A DNA stretch of 64,000 bases from Lycium barbarum (lineage: Eukaryota; Streptophyta; Magnoliopsida; Solanales; Solanaceae). This document shows, in pieces, positions 34,759-46,070 of this stretch. A program made the position numbers and the translations under genes. Within the stretch, counting starts at the first letter, position 1, and each line of letters begins with the position of its first letter. The DNA lies in NCBI RefSeq assembly GCF_019175385.1, contig NC_083337.1:165801713-165865712 (forward strand), read 5' to 3'. The notes below the pieces were generated by a model that was not told where the DNA came from, searched no databases, and saw only the letters and a program-made list of their open reading frames with translations.

Positions 34759-37700
34759 TTATGGTGGTAGGCGGGGGCTGATCTGGTAAAAGCACTGCGA
34801 GGCGTTTGTTGACGGTGACAATGCAGATGCTGAAGTAGCTGGAATGAAGAATCCTGATGATGCTGCAGTGCAGAACATTGTCACTGGGGTTGTATCAACC
34901 TGACTGGGCATTTGCACTGCCCAATTTGGAGGTCCTTCTGATGAACCTATATCCTTTCTCTTGTCAGATGTTCTTCCCTGTCAAATGATTTTAGTTAATA
35001 TTGAAGCTTTAACTGTGGTAATATGCTTTAAACTCAGACTGGTATTTAAAATCATCCAACCTTTAAAAACCTCCAAGAGAATAAAGAGAAAAGCACAGCA
35101 AAGGCCTTCATCATAAAGTTATACATCTAGCTTGTAACAAAGTCTTATCATTACCATATATCTCCTAATATAATTCTATGAATCTTCCTCTTCCATCTAA
35201 CTTATCGATGGCAAAAACGACGAAACAAAGTTAAAATATATAAGAATGAAGAAAGATAACTGTGTAGATGATTAATAGGTAGTAGAGAGTTGTCTCGTAT
35301 TTCTCATGTAGTTCCTTTTCCTTCAATTTCAACTATTATTTACAGTCTCTTGTTCTTCGCTTAGCATATTGTTTTGTTGCAGTTATTGTTCATTTTTCTT
35401 ATTTGACCTGCTTTATTATTGCTTTATTCTGAGCCGAGGGTCTATCGAAAACAACCTCTATATCTCCCAAGATAGAGTTAAGGTCTGCGTACGTTCTACC
35501 CTTCCCAGACCCCACTTGGTGAGACTACACTGGGTATGTTGCTGTTGTTGTTGAAGAAAGATAACTGGGACTGTGAGAGATGTGGAAGACGTGACGAAGC
35601 AAGTAAAAGGCTTTTCTTCTCCCCTGTTCTCTTTCCCTAATTTTTATTTTTATTGTTTGGCTTATCATGAATCTTAGTTTAATTAATAGAGAGAAGATTT
35701 TGGAAGGTTAAACTAAGGGATGCATTGAATTTAAGAAGTGGCAGAAAGGGCACAACAGAAGCATTGAAATTTGAATTAAGCTGGAGCGCCCTCATCGATC
35801 TATCACCTTCGTTTACCTTTACTGGCTATGATCCCACTTGAGAAGATGCACCCAAGGAATAACCTCGCCATTATCCCAATTAAATGACAATGTACAAATA
35901 TGCTAGGTTACTTAAAAGATAATTTATTTTTTTTTATAAATGAAAAAGTTCTCTTGTTGCTTGGCTTAGTCACCACAGCCTGTGTATTGTCATTGATTCT
36001 CAGCCCCCCAAACCGGAAGAAAAAAGGTGAAAAGTTTTATATAAAACAAATGATCCCAGCACTTGGAGGGGCTTAGAGGGGGACATGAAGATGTATAGTT
36101 TGGCAACTGAAGACATTCATATTTGACCATAAGTCAGGAAAAAAAATACTAAACATAGATAAATGGGAATTCCATCAATTCATTTGGCCCCAAATCTCTG
36201 ACTGAAGGTAGAGTCAGTATTCTTACCTCGTAGGTGGGAGAGAAATTAGAATAGATTCCAGTCCACAAATGAGCTTGTTGGGACGTCATTGGTAGTCCCT
36301 TGAGATGTGAACTTCCAACTATTACTGAACCAGGTTTATCCATCTATAGTTAAAGAGCATAAATAGATTATTACAATCTACAAGAAAGAAAGATTAAAAT
36401 GTTCATGACATGTTTCATCACAATTATGAGTGAACGGGAATGGCCATCCAAGTTAACAAAAGAAGGTTTCACTACCAATAATAAATCCCTCGGATTCGAA
36501 TTTACTGTAATAGATTCTCTTGCATATGAACTTTGAGAAAAAGTAAACATAGAAGACTATAATAGAAAAGAGAACATTTCAATCCAATTCAATCTGCACC
36601 AACAGAAACATATAAGCTACTCTGCTAATACCTTTGATTTTGTTGGATCTTGCTTATCGTAAGGATGATAGCAAAGACCCCCCGACCTGTCATTTTCCTT
36701 TGAAGAAGACGTTGATATCCCCAAGTTCAGATCAAGATCGTGTTCTCTACCTGCATCATAAGCATAACAAATGAGACAGATTCAGATACGGATAATGCAC
36801 TGTTGCTTGGAATTAGCGACATTAGTTTGGAAATGAATAAGAACTTTTGAGCAAACCTTCACTCTGGGGTTCAGACATTGTTTCCCTTTCATATGCACTT
36901 GGCTCAAAGTTGGTAACAGCCTCCCTTCCGCTAGTTTTGATTGCCGCCTTATCATAAGCCCTATTTTGCAGAAAACAAAGAGGGAGATACGGGTTGGATT
37001 GATGACATATGATTGAAATTGAGAATTTAGGATAACAGTTCATTATCAGAGAGAGGGTAATTCAAGATCATTAGGACCTTGCAGCTTCTATTTCACTGTC
37101 GAATAACCCAAGATATATATACCTGCAATATAAGCAGTGCAATCCCCTCTATGAATACACATTTTGGACCAACTACTATCCTAAGTTGTAATCCAATTCT
37201 ACAAGAATTTCAATGAGTTAATTTGTTCCTTACTTTTTGCCTAGGAACTGCCCCATTCGAGCCTCCCATCTGCCACATTTATGTAGCGTCACTCCTCTGA
37301 ATTTGGAGGTCCCTCTTGAGAAACCATTGCTATGGCGTCGTAGCAAGTGCACAAATTCTTCTTTACCAAGGTTTTGCACCTGCGTTTAAAAAAAAAAAAA
37401 AAAGTCCAAATAGTTCAGAATTCATATTCAGTTAGACCTCTCTATAACAGCTACCATATGACAACCATGTTCTCTGTGGAACCAAACAATCATAACAATG
37501 TTATGATATATTATATGTTCCAAGAAAATATCGGGACAAACGATGCTATTATAGAGAGGTTTGAGTGTATATGATTCAAATAATGGATGCCACTTAAAAC
37601 AGAAACAATTATGAACCCAGAGAACATGGTCTAAACAAAGGCTCCACAAACAGTGACCTTAAACATATTTTTCCAAATAAAAACAATCATTGCATTTCTA

Positions 37701-38833
37701 ACCTGTTTCATATCTTCCTCGTAATCACTTAAGCTGAAGTTGATATCAGCATCAACGCCCCGGAACTTAATTGCAGCTCTGTCATAAGCTCTATACAGTG
37801 GAGAAGAAAACAGATACAATCAAATCATTTGATTTGAGAAATAACGTACAGTTGAAAAATCTGATAACATATCTGAGATTTGAGAAGTATGACATTTATT
37901 TTACCTTGCTGCTGTATGAGCAGTATCAAAACCACCTAATGTAAACCAATCAAAAATTACCAAAATCAGAAAACATGTAATAAATATAACTTTAGCACCA
38001 AAATCAACAGGAACAATGAAATTAACCAAATTGTATGTGATTAAAATAGCAATATCCATACCTAAATATATTTGTTTCCCACAGTCCCTGCATCCAATAG
38101 TAGTTATATTAACAAAACTGACGATTTATTATTCACTCCTTCTATCCCAATTTCTGTGGCACAGTAAAAATTTCAAAATTCAATCAAGTTTTTCTTTGAC
38201 CGGAATTCTTCATATGTCTTTTAAATATTTTAAGTTGTTAATTATTGCGATTTATACTAGTATTGTTTTTACGTAATTTTCAAATATATAAATTATACTT
38301 TGCAAAACTTAAAAGCTTTTATGGTTGAATTTACTGTTAAAGTTTAGAAGTTTGAATCTCGAAAAAGTGTAGGACAGATGAGTATCAATTTGGCAATAAA
38401 TGATGATCCAGTCAAATAATTTGAGAACTAACCATATATGTGATTCCCATCTACCAGTTCGTCTGTAAAAAGTAACACCTCTATACTGTGAACTTCTCGG
38501 CCTTGGTCCTCTCCTACTCTTCTTCACTCGCTCCGGTTGTTGTACTAGCGGCAAATCCACAAAACCGGGTCGACCCGATGAGAGAATGACCCGATCGGTT
38601 TGTTTCCGGTTCTCATCAACCGGAAATAACTGCCGAGTCACGAACTCCGAATGATTGCTAGTTTCAGCTTTGAGGATGCCGAAATTGAAGGCGAACACGT
38701 CACCACCGGCACTGGTTGTTGTAGTCTCGGCATTTCGTAAGGATGATGAATTGGATGTTCCTGATTCATCAGCTACAGAACCTTCTGCAACCTCATCATC
38801 GTAGATTACATTTACATTGAGATCCAACATCAT
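34759..38833 (-). CDS. APETALA2-type transcription factor (euAP2/TOE-like), ten exons, complete
   Basis: Nuclear DNA-binding regulator of flowering time and floral organ identity in the miR172-AP2 module. Exons on the minus strand: 38833-38433, 38087-38062, 37935-37905, 37790-37703, 37379-37234, 37122-37078, 36960-36857, 36750-36632, 36343-36227 and 34977-34759. All have GT-AG borders and phases agree, giving 1,296 bases, 431 residues and a TAA stop. Start: the first of two adjacent ATGs (MMLDLNVNV, the conserved AP2 N-terminal motif). Acidic/serine-rich stretch, then [16 protein letters not shown], a basic nuclear-localisation-like segment. AP2 domain 1 is about residues 115-174 ([20 protein letters not shown], then [20 protein letters not shown]); domain 2 is about 207-269 ([20 protein letters not shown], then [20 protein letters not shown]). 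An EAR-like repressor motif, LDLNLG, lies at 286-291. The microexons of 26, 31 and 45 bases are typical of AP2 genes. Exact orthology within AP2/TOE is not settled. Confidence 0.95.
34848..34868 (-). promoter_or_regulatory. miR172 target site in the AP2 last exon
   Basis: The minus strand reads CTGCAGCATCATCAGGATTC followed by T, the 21-nt site found in euAP2 transcripts, encoding AASSGF at about residues 397-402. Against known miR172 (ending in GAUGAUGCUGCAU) it pairs along its length apart from the end position and one G:U. Regulation by translational repression or cleavage is known for the family. Confidence 0.92.
35263..35552 (+). mobile_element. SINE in AP2 intron 9, with 15-bp target duplication
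   Basis: The body includes GAGCCGAGGGTCTATCG, a CTGCGTACGTTCTACCCTTC stretch and CAGACCCCACTTGG, ending GGGTATGTTGCTGTTGTT. This is the conserved 3' half of Solanaceae TS/SolS-type SINEs. The perfect 15-base word GAAGAAAGATAACTG flanks it at 35248-35262 and 35553-35567. Orientation is opposite to the AP2 gene. Confidence 0.85.
38088..38432 (-). other. AP2 intron 1 with a Stowaway-like remnant
   Basis: Most of the intron resembles a degenerate Stowaway MITE, starting ACTCCTTCTATCCCAATTTC near 38,136 and ending GTGTAGGACAGATGAGTA near 38,385. The right terminal repeat is poorly kept. No coding capacity. Confidence 0.4.
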
Positions 38834-39120
38834 TATTCTATTCAATTAACGATCAAAACTATATATATATATATATATATGTATGTATATACAACTTCTC
38901 AGTTAAACAAAACGAGTTTGCAAACAATTTGAAGCGTCACTTTGCTTCAAAGAGCAACAGAAATCAGACGGACTGTGATTTCCGTTTATTGAAGGATCAA
39001 CGAAAGAAGCTGATCAAAGAAGAGTAAGCTGTTGTGTGAAACTGATTCATCTACTTATAGTACAAGTATATGAGGAGTATATTCGAGTAAACTCCGTGTG
39101 TGAGAGGGTAGGGAGTGGAG
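38834..39120 (-). promoter_or_regulatory. AP2 leader and core promoter
   Basis: On the gene strand the word ACTATAAGTAG at about 39,053-39,063 is a good TATA box, about 220 bases before the ATG, implying a leader of about 190 bases. The leader contains a (TA)n run at 38,861-38,880. Leader start is an inference. Confidence 0.5.
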
Positions 39121-39469
39121 TGGGGTGGGGAAGAAGAAAGATGGGACGTGTGAGGCTACTTTTTGGTTCCTCTTATTTTGGGGAAAGACTATGTATGGTT
39201 TGTACTTTGTAGGGAAATATTACAAAATCTTTTTTTTTCTTTTGTATCTCTTGCTTTTTCCAAAAACAGAAAGTGGGGCCCCAGTCCTCTCAAACCGGGT
39301 CCTAGGCCTTTTCATTTTGTCGTCTACTTTGGCTGTGCATGATTTGTGTTTATTTTATCTTTTTTAAGTTTTTGTTTTCACAACATAATTTATTGGAGAC
39401 CAAAAAATAATGAAAAATAGATTTGTGAAACTATATTTTATTACATTAAATCAAAAATAGATTAAAAAA

Positions 39470-39664
39470 ATTATACAAAACTTTTCTTTATCTTGTTATT
39501 TTGCTTTCGCTATTTTCTTTTCAATCTTGTTTTGATTATACTCCTTCTGACTCGAGGGTCTATCAGAAATAACATCTCTACCTCAATAAGGTAGAGATAA
39601 GGTTTGTGTACATTCTATCCTCATAGACCTCACTTGTGGGATTACATTGGGTAAGGCCTGTTGT
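39470..39664 (+). mobile_element. Diverged SINE flanked by 85-bp direct repeats
   Basis: The 3' half ACTCGAGGGTCTATCAGAAA, AGGTTTGTGTACATTCTATC and CACTTGTGGGATTACATTGG matches the SINE at 35.4 kb. It is bracketed by two related segments, about 39,362-39,447 and 39,668-39,752, both reading TTTAAGTTTT(T)GTTTTCACA, then GG(A/G)GACCAAAAA and TTTGTGAAACTATAT. These are far longer than a normal target duplication. Confidence 0.6.
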
Positions 39665-39752
39665 TTTTAAGTTTTGTTTTCACACGTGTTAGATAATTAA
39701 TTGGGGACCAAAAATTATGAAAATAGGGCAAATTTGTGAAACTATATAAAAT

Positions 39753-40372
39753 AGTACAAAAAATTAAATAAGAAAATAAGTAGTATCTATCATAAATAAA
39801 CGGAAGTTAGTGTGATGAAGAAGACTAGGGAGGAGGTTTCTAAAATTATTCTAAAATTTTAAAGACAAAATTATCAGTTATTTAACCCTTTATTATAAAA
39901 GGTTCCTTTGACCATGTGGATAATCACAAGCATAACAACTAATAAATGACGTGGCAAAAGACCACCAAGCTTTTGTGGGAACACAAGGTTTAGATATACT
40001 ATTAATAACAAATAATGACGTTATTACACTAATGGCCTAATTAGTAAATTAAAAAACAATATCTGATACCATCTGTCCTTCTACAAATCTCCTTTAGGAA
40101 ACCCGAAAATTAAGCAAGGATCTTGTGCAAATTTAAAAAGCATTGGGTCCTCCATTATTAAATAGTTTTATTTGTCCTAAAGGGGTCATCGTAAATGGTT
40201 AACGATAATGGATTCCTTGATGGGTTCGAATAACTAGTCTTCTTGAATTTGTCCTCTTTGTTCCTCTGCACCTTCAAATTTTGGAGTCGAGTATCACGTG
40301 TGCATATGTATTTATTTTTAGGATAGAAATCATATATACTGACAATATAAAGCATTTTTTTGGTTACCTATG
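39753..40372. other. Intergenic AT-rich DNA
   Basis: No gene, RNA gene or transposon recognised. Confidence 0.4.
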
Positions 40373-40380
40373 GTTGTAGT

Positions 40381-41291
40381 TAAGGATGTACATGGGTCTG
40401 GTTGATTCGGATTTTTCAAATATCAAACCAAACCAAATGCGTTGGGTTTTTAAATTTATAAACCAAACCAATAAAATTCGATATTTTCAACTTCGGTTTT
40501 TTTCGGGTTTTTTTCCGAAAAAGTCTTCATACAAAGCATATGACTTTTACTTCAAATATTTCTTTAGTCCTAGTAAGATACAACTACATAACTAAGGTGT
40601 TTCTCAAGAAAATAACACAAAATGTGAGATGCGTGATGACATCGTATTAAAATATTCAACAAAAAAGATAATAAAATCGGTTAAAATAAGTATTGTTAAT
40701 TAATAAGCCATAAAGAAAATGACTTTAATCTAAATACTAAGTTATGCTAAAATAAGTACGGCTAATAAGTATTAATTACATGAAAAAGAAAAAAATTAAG
40801 CTATGTATTTTTACGCTCTAAATCAATTATACAAAATTAAAGAATAGATATCCAACATTACTGTCATTCTTAGTGTTAGAATTGAATTTCTTTTGTTAGC
40901 ATTAGTGCTTAGTTGGTTTTGATTTGAACTTTATTTGAGTTACTAACATCCATAACATATAAAACTTATTGGCATTCAAAATTCTAAGTTCAAGCTTAAA
41001 ATAATATGGTAAAAGACAAAAACTATGAAAAAATTTAGAAAATATTTACAAATTACATTACAAATAAATTTTTTTATGTATAAAATATTTTAAAAATCGA
41101 ATACACGTAATGTCGAGTCGGTTTGGTTCAATTTGATTTTTTTTAGCTAAAATCAAACCAAACCAATTACGGTTGGATTTTTTTTTTTTAACACCAAATC
41201 AAGTCAAACCAAACCACTAATCGGGATTTTTTCTCGATTTGACTTGGTTTATTGGTTTGGTGCAGTTTGTCGGTTTGCTTTGTACACCCTA
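40381..41291. mobile_element. Non-autonomous hAT element, 911 bp
   Basis: Ends TAAGGATGTACA and TGTACACCCTA are inverted repeats. A perfect 8-bp duplication GTTGTAGT flanks it (40373-40380, 41292-41299), which is diagnostic of hAT. Both subterminal regions carry many AACCAAACCAA words (TTGGTTTGG at the right), likely transposase-binding motifs. No transposase is encoded. Confidence 0.85.
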
Positions 41292-41299
41292 GTTGTAGT

Positions 41300-42519
41300 T
41301 CAACTTAACATAGTGGTGTGAAAAATCTATTCACTATCAGTACTCAAGACTTATAATCTTTTGATTAGTCTTCGGACTCTTTTCTATTACGCTTATGTAC
41401 AGTGTGATACTGTGATGTGAAACCTTCACTTTAGCTTACGGACATTATGCAGGTTGTTTAACAATTAGCCCCATTTCTTAAAGGTTACTATACTGCGTTA
41501 TCTTCTAGGGTGGGAGTTACTGAAGTAACTAGAAATTATAATTTGAGCCCTAATATTTAAATTCGGTTTCTAACAAATTAAATTAAAAGCTGCAGATAGA
41601 AGGGGGTAAAGAAGAAAACATAGTAATGTCAACCTGTAGCCTGTTGGTCTTTATTTACTTGTCTAATGAAGGGTAAAACATAACTGAATTGCAGATACAT
41701 TTTCTTATGTATATTAACTACTGTACTATAATATTAATACTACTCATTTACTTCTTAAAACCGAAGCCCACAAGCACATGGCATTATCAAGTGAACCTTA
41801 TATTTGAGTTTTGCGTGAAAACGAAATCAATAAATATTCAATGGTGTTCCTTTTATATGTTGAAACTTTAAATAGGTCGCCATTTTTTCATACAATTCAA
41901 TACGGTTTTCGTAAACAAGAGAAATAATGGCAAAAATTAAAAAAGCTACCCGAGCTAGGGATTGAACCCGTGACCTTCAGAATACAAAGATAACATTTAA
42001 CTAGTGCTCCACTCAGCCTATTATGATCATGTGTTCACTTAGTTAATATTAGATATATTTTTAGAATTATACACATAATATATCGAGATTACTCGAGTCA
42101 GCATGTGTTCACGTGACCTAAAATTTATACACAAATTCGCCTTGTATGCATGTGAGATACTATTAAAAAAGTGGCTGATAAATGGAGTGTGAGATGAACT
42201 GTTGGAATATGACTTTTTTTTGTTGTATCATGGAATGGGTCTCTTTAATAAGCACAAGGCCAATTCCTACAGTATCAAAAGAAAATATTTAAAATAATAT
42301 TTCCTAGGACAATAAGCTACCACGTTTCTTGACATTGAAAGTACGACAACATATGGCCCCTGGCAAGTTTTCAGTGCCCGGATATCTTAAACCAATAACT
42401 TTACGTATTGAGAATTCTATCCCTTCTCTTCAGAATATCATCAAATCTGGAAAATCCCTTAGGATAAAATATGAAAGTGAATTTTTTGCATTATATTTGG
42501 AAATATTAAAATAAAATTA
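41300..42519. other. Intergenic DNA
   Basis: AT-rich with no gene recognised. Includes a tRNA-like relic listed separately. Confidence 0.4.
41946..42024 (-). other. tRNA-derived relic or SINE head
   Basis: The minus strand reads GGCTGAGTGGAGCACTAGTT (box A-like) and GGTCACGGGTTCAATCCC (box B-like), spaced as in a tRNA gene and followed by a T run. The acceptor stem does not pair, so it is not called a functional tRNA; it may be the head of a degraded SINE. Confidence 0.4.
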
Positions 42520-42524
42520 ATTCT

Positions 42525-42693
42525 AAGGGGTGTATGCCTCACGTTTTGGGATTAATGTCCAAAAGGTCTCAAGTTCGAGCCCGGAAATGTAGCCGCCTTG
42601 GGAAAAAATGTTAGCTTTAAACCGCGGAATCTTTCTAGTGCGATTCGAATTTAGTCAGGCCCCAATGCAGATATCAAATATCGGGTAAGAAAC

Positions 42694-42721
<28 letters not shown>
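42525..42721 (+). mobile_element. SINE with poly(A) tail
   Basis: Carries a pol III box B-like CAAGTTCGAGCCCGG near 42,570 and ends in a 30-base A run at 42,692-42,721. The head (GGGTGTATGCCTCACG) and box B suggest a tRNA-derived SINE of a different family from the TTG-ended ones. Confidence 0.6.
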
Positions 42722-42724
<3 letters not shown>

Positions 42725-42765
42725 CCAATTGCACTATAGTTAGTGAGGCAATAGAATTTTCACAA

Positions 42766-42880
42766 ATTAACTATATGCCCAATATAATCCCACAATTATG
42801 GTCTGCGGAGGGTAAGATATACGCGGTCCTACCCTACCTTGGGAGGTAAAAGGTTTTTCCGATAGACTCTTGTATCAAGG
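42766..42880 (-). mobile_element. SINE 3' fragment
   Basis: On the minus strand it reads GAGTCTATCGGAAAAACC, CTCCCAAGGTAGGGTAGGAC and ATAATTGTGGGATTATATTG, the same 3' half as the SINE in the AP2 intron. Confidence 0.6.
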
Positions 42881-43555
42881 CAAGCATTTTCATAAAGGGA
42901 AATTTTTCTTTAAATAAAAGAAGTAAATACGCAAAATAATCGAGGGAATCCGAGATGTTCGATTGAATCCTCGCTCCTTAACTCCACCGTTAACGTTGAT
43001 AATAGGTATATGTCTCAGTCCACTCTGCTTTCATCTTGACTGAGATATTATTGTTGTGTTGCATGTCTTAACCTGTTTTCTCCTTTAGGGTGTGTTCGGT
43101 ATGGAGGAAAATGTTTTTCTCGAAAATAAGTGAATCCACTTATTTTCTTATGTTCGTTTGGGTAGTGAAAAATAAGTGAATTTTTTACTTATTTTCTCAT
43201 GTTCGTTTGGCTGATAGAAAATTGTTTTCCGGAAAATACTCATCCAAGCCTCACAACCTCCAACCCAACCCCATACCCCCCAACCCCACCCATACCCCAC
43301 TCCCACCCACCCACCTACGCCCCCACCCACGCCCTCCAAAAAAAATTCTTTTAATTTTTTTTTTTTGCACCCCTACCCCCAACCCTCACCAACTCCAACT
43401 CCAACCCAACCCCATACCCCCACCAGCACCCACACCCCACTCCCACCTACCCACCCCTACGCCTCCACCCCACCTCCATTTTTTTTTTGTTTTTTGCGCC
43501 CCCACCCCCAACAACTCTAGTAACCCATACACTACCCCCTCTCCCCGCACCCTAC

Positions 43556-45446
43556 TGATGTGTCGTGAAATTACGGCACATTCGACGCCAACTACTTAGT
43601 CTTTTGTAAATCCTCAAGTACTTTTGATGTTGTTTCTCGTGTTTTTGTGTTTATATGTAGAATAACATGTGCCGGAAGCAACTTGAGGCAAAATGAAGCA
43701 AAAACCAGCTGAATTGAACGAGGGCATCACCTGCGAATCGCAGGTACTACATGCGAGTCACAGGTGGTGCAGCATCTGTTGACAAAGATGGCCAAAGAAA
43801 ACAGGACAGTGGTGCAACACATGCGAATCGCAGATGCTACCTGCGAGTCGCATCCTATGTCGCAGATGCTGCACCACAGCTGATTGAAGATGCGACACCT
43901 GCGATGATTTGGTGCAACCTGCGACTGGCAGGTTGCACATGCGACACAAAGTGCGATTCGCACCAGATGCGCAGGGGCATTGTTGTCTGGAAATTGTTCC
44001 CGTTTTGGACATTCTATAAATAGATTTTCTAGGGTTTTGGACTCATTATTCTACAGATTTTTAGCCTAGATTTTTGTGGAGCTCATTTATTATTGGTTGG
44101 TGAAGCCTTTAATAGATTCCTTTTGGCTTTTGTCATCTTCTCCATCCAATACTTTTGTAAGCTTTATGAATACACTTTACTTTATTGCTTTACCTTTAAT
44201 GAATATTATTAGCTAATCTTTTTAGCTAAGGTTGTGGGACCAAATGTGTTAGTTATGTGATTGGGTTTCATACTCATACTACATTTATATGCTAATGGTG
44301 TTTTCTATTAACTCTTCAAGCATTAATGTCTTGTGATGGTGTACAACATTACTTGTGTCTTAATACCATTACTTTGCTTGGAAAAGAAAGTAGAGGTTAG
44401 GAAAAGAGTTAATAGCAATAATTTGGGTCAATAAATCCATCTAATAGCTTGAGCTAGGAATAGGAAAGCTAGTTGAGGCTACATGGGTGTTCTCTTATAA
44501 AACATTCTAGGGCTTGGAAAAGACTAGGATGAAATTTGCTAATTTGGTTGGAAAACTTTTGGCAAGATTCGCGTGACCCTTGGCTTAATGCACTTAGGCA
44601 TATAAATAAGTTGAATTGATACCCAATCGCATTACTTTCCATTGGAACCACAACCTTAGTCCCATTTACCAATAGTTTACATTTTATAACCATTCTTAGT
44701 CTTTAATGAACAAACAACAATCAAACCACTATTATATTCCCCTTTCCCTTGAAATATAGACTAATAGTCGGGTGTTACACTTATTAAGTATATTTCTTCA
44801 TTGTATTCTCTGTGGGATTCGACCCCAACCTCGTTGGCTTCTAATGGTGTTTTCTATTAACTCTTCAAGCATTAATATCTTGTGATGGTGTACAACATTA
44901 CTTGTGCCTTAATACCATTACTTTGCTTGGAAAAGAAAGTAGAGGTTAGGAAAAGAGTTAATAGCAACAATTTGGGTCAATAAATCCATCTAATAGCTTG
45001 AGCTAGGAATATGAAAGCTAGTTGAGGCTACATGGGTGTTCTCTTATAAAACATTCTAGGGCTTGGAAAAGACTAGGATGAAATTTGCTAATTTGGTTGG
45101 AAAACTTTTGACAAGATTCGCGTGACCCTTGATTTAATGCACTTAGGCATATAAATATGTTGAATTGATACCCAATCGTATTACTTTCCATTGGAACCAC
45201 AACCTTAGTCCCATTTACCAATAGTTTACATTTTATAACCATTCTTAGTCTTTAATGAACAAACAACAATCAAACCACTATTATATTCCCCTTTCCCGTG
45301 AAATATAGACTAATAGTCGGGTGTTACACTTATTAAGTATATTTCTTCATTGTATTCTCTGTGGGATTCGACCCCAACCTCGTTGGCTTCTATATTTGAC
45401 AACGACCGCTTACTCCTGATATTAAAGGTGTAATTTGGGCGTATCA
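43556..45446. mobile_element. Solo LTR, 1.9 kb, nested in the foldback element
   Basis: Begins TGATGTGTCGTGAAATTACG and ends GGGCGTATCA, flanked on both sides by CCTAC (43551-43555, 45447-45451), a perfect 5-bp duplication. It has no internal domains, primer-binding site or second LTR. It carries a 549-bp internal tandem duplication and a cluster of TGCGANTCGCA-like words. Confidence 0.8.
44293..45390. repeat. 549-bp tandem duplication in the solo LTR
   Basis: Copy 1 is about 44,293-44,841 and copy 2 about 44,842-45,390, joined at CTCGTTGGCTTC. I count about ten differences between copies, so the duplication is old relative to the young LTRs in this window but its copies are still close. Confidence 0.85.
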
Positions 45447-45451
45447 CCTAC

Positions 45452-46070
45452 CCCCCCCCCCCCCCCAACATTTTCTTTGAAGCTTTTAGTTTTTTTTTTC
45501 TGAATATTCTACACTACCACATCCCCATCACCCCCTCCCACGTTGCGTGGAACCCATACCACACCAACCCCCCCCCCCCAACCCCAACATTTTTTTTGAA
45601 GTTTTTTATTATCTTTTGCGGGTTTCTACACCCCCTACCCCAAAAAAAAAAATCTTTCCGCTACCCACCCTCTCCAAAAGTTTTAAATTTTAACCACGCA
45701 AACATTCAATTTTTATAATTATCAACTTTTTCTCAAATTTTTTGAAGGGAGGTGAGGTGCAAAAAACCAAAACAAATGTCAAAACCTTTTTTTTTTCAAA
45801 ATAAATATTTGGGGGGGGGGGGGGGAGGGAAGGGTGTGGGGTGCAAAAAGACCAAAAAAAAATGTCAAAACCTTTTTTTTCAAAAATATTATTTTTTTTG
45901 CGCGGGGGGGGGGGGGGGGGGGAGAGGGGGGGGTAGGGTGTGGGGGGCGTAAAAAACCAAAAATAATGTCAAAACTTTTTTCCAAAAAAAAAAAAAAAAA
46001 TTTTTGGCCGGGGGGAGGTTGGGGTGGTGCGTGGGGGTGGGGGTATGGTGGTTGGTGGAATGAACTTGTA
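45452..46070. repeat. Homopolymer-rich arm: C runs, then G runs
   Basis: C runs lie at about 45,452-45,467 and 45,570-45,579. G runs lie at about 45,812-45,826 and 45,905-45,933. Between them are A and T runs with CAAAACCTTTTTTT words repeated. Lengths of such runs are error-prone in sequencing. Confidence 0.7.

Noticed and set aside
41946..42024. Functional tRNA gene on the minus strand
   Set aside because: Boxes A and B are present but the acceptor stem does not pair, so only a relic is listed.
43207..43599. 130-codon open stretch rich in proline and threonine
   Set aside because: It is the C-rich simple-repeat arm of the foldback element read as protein.
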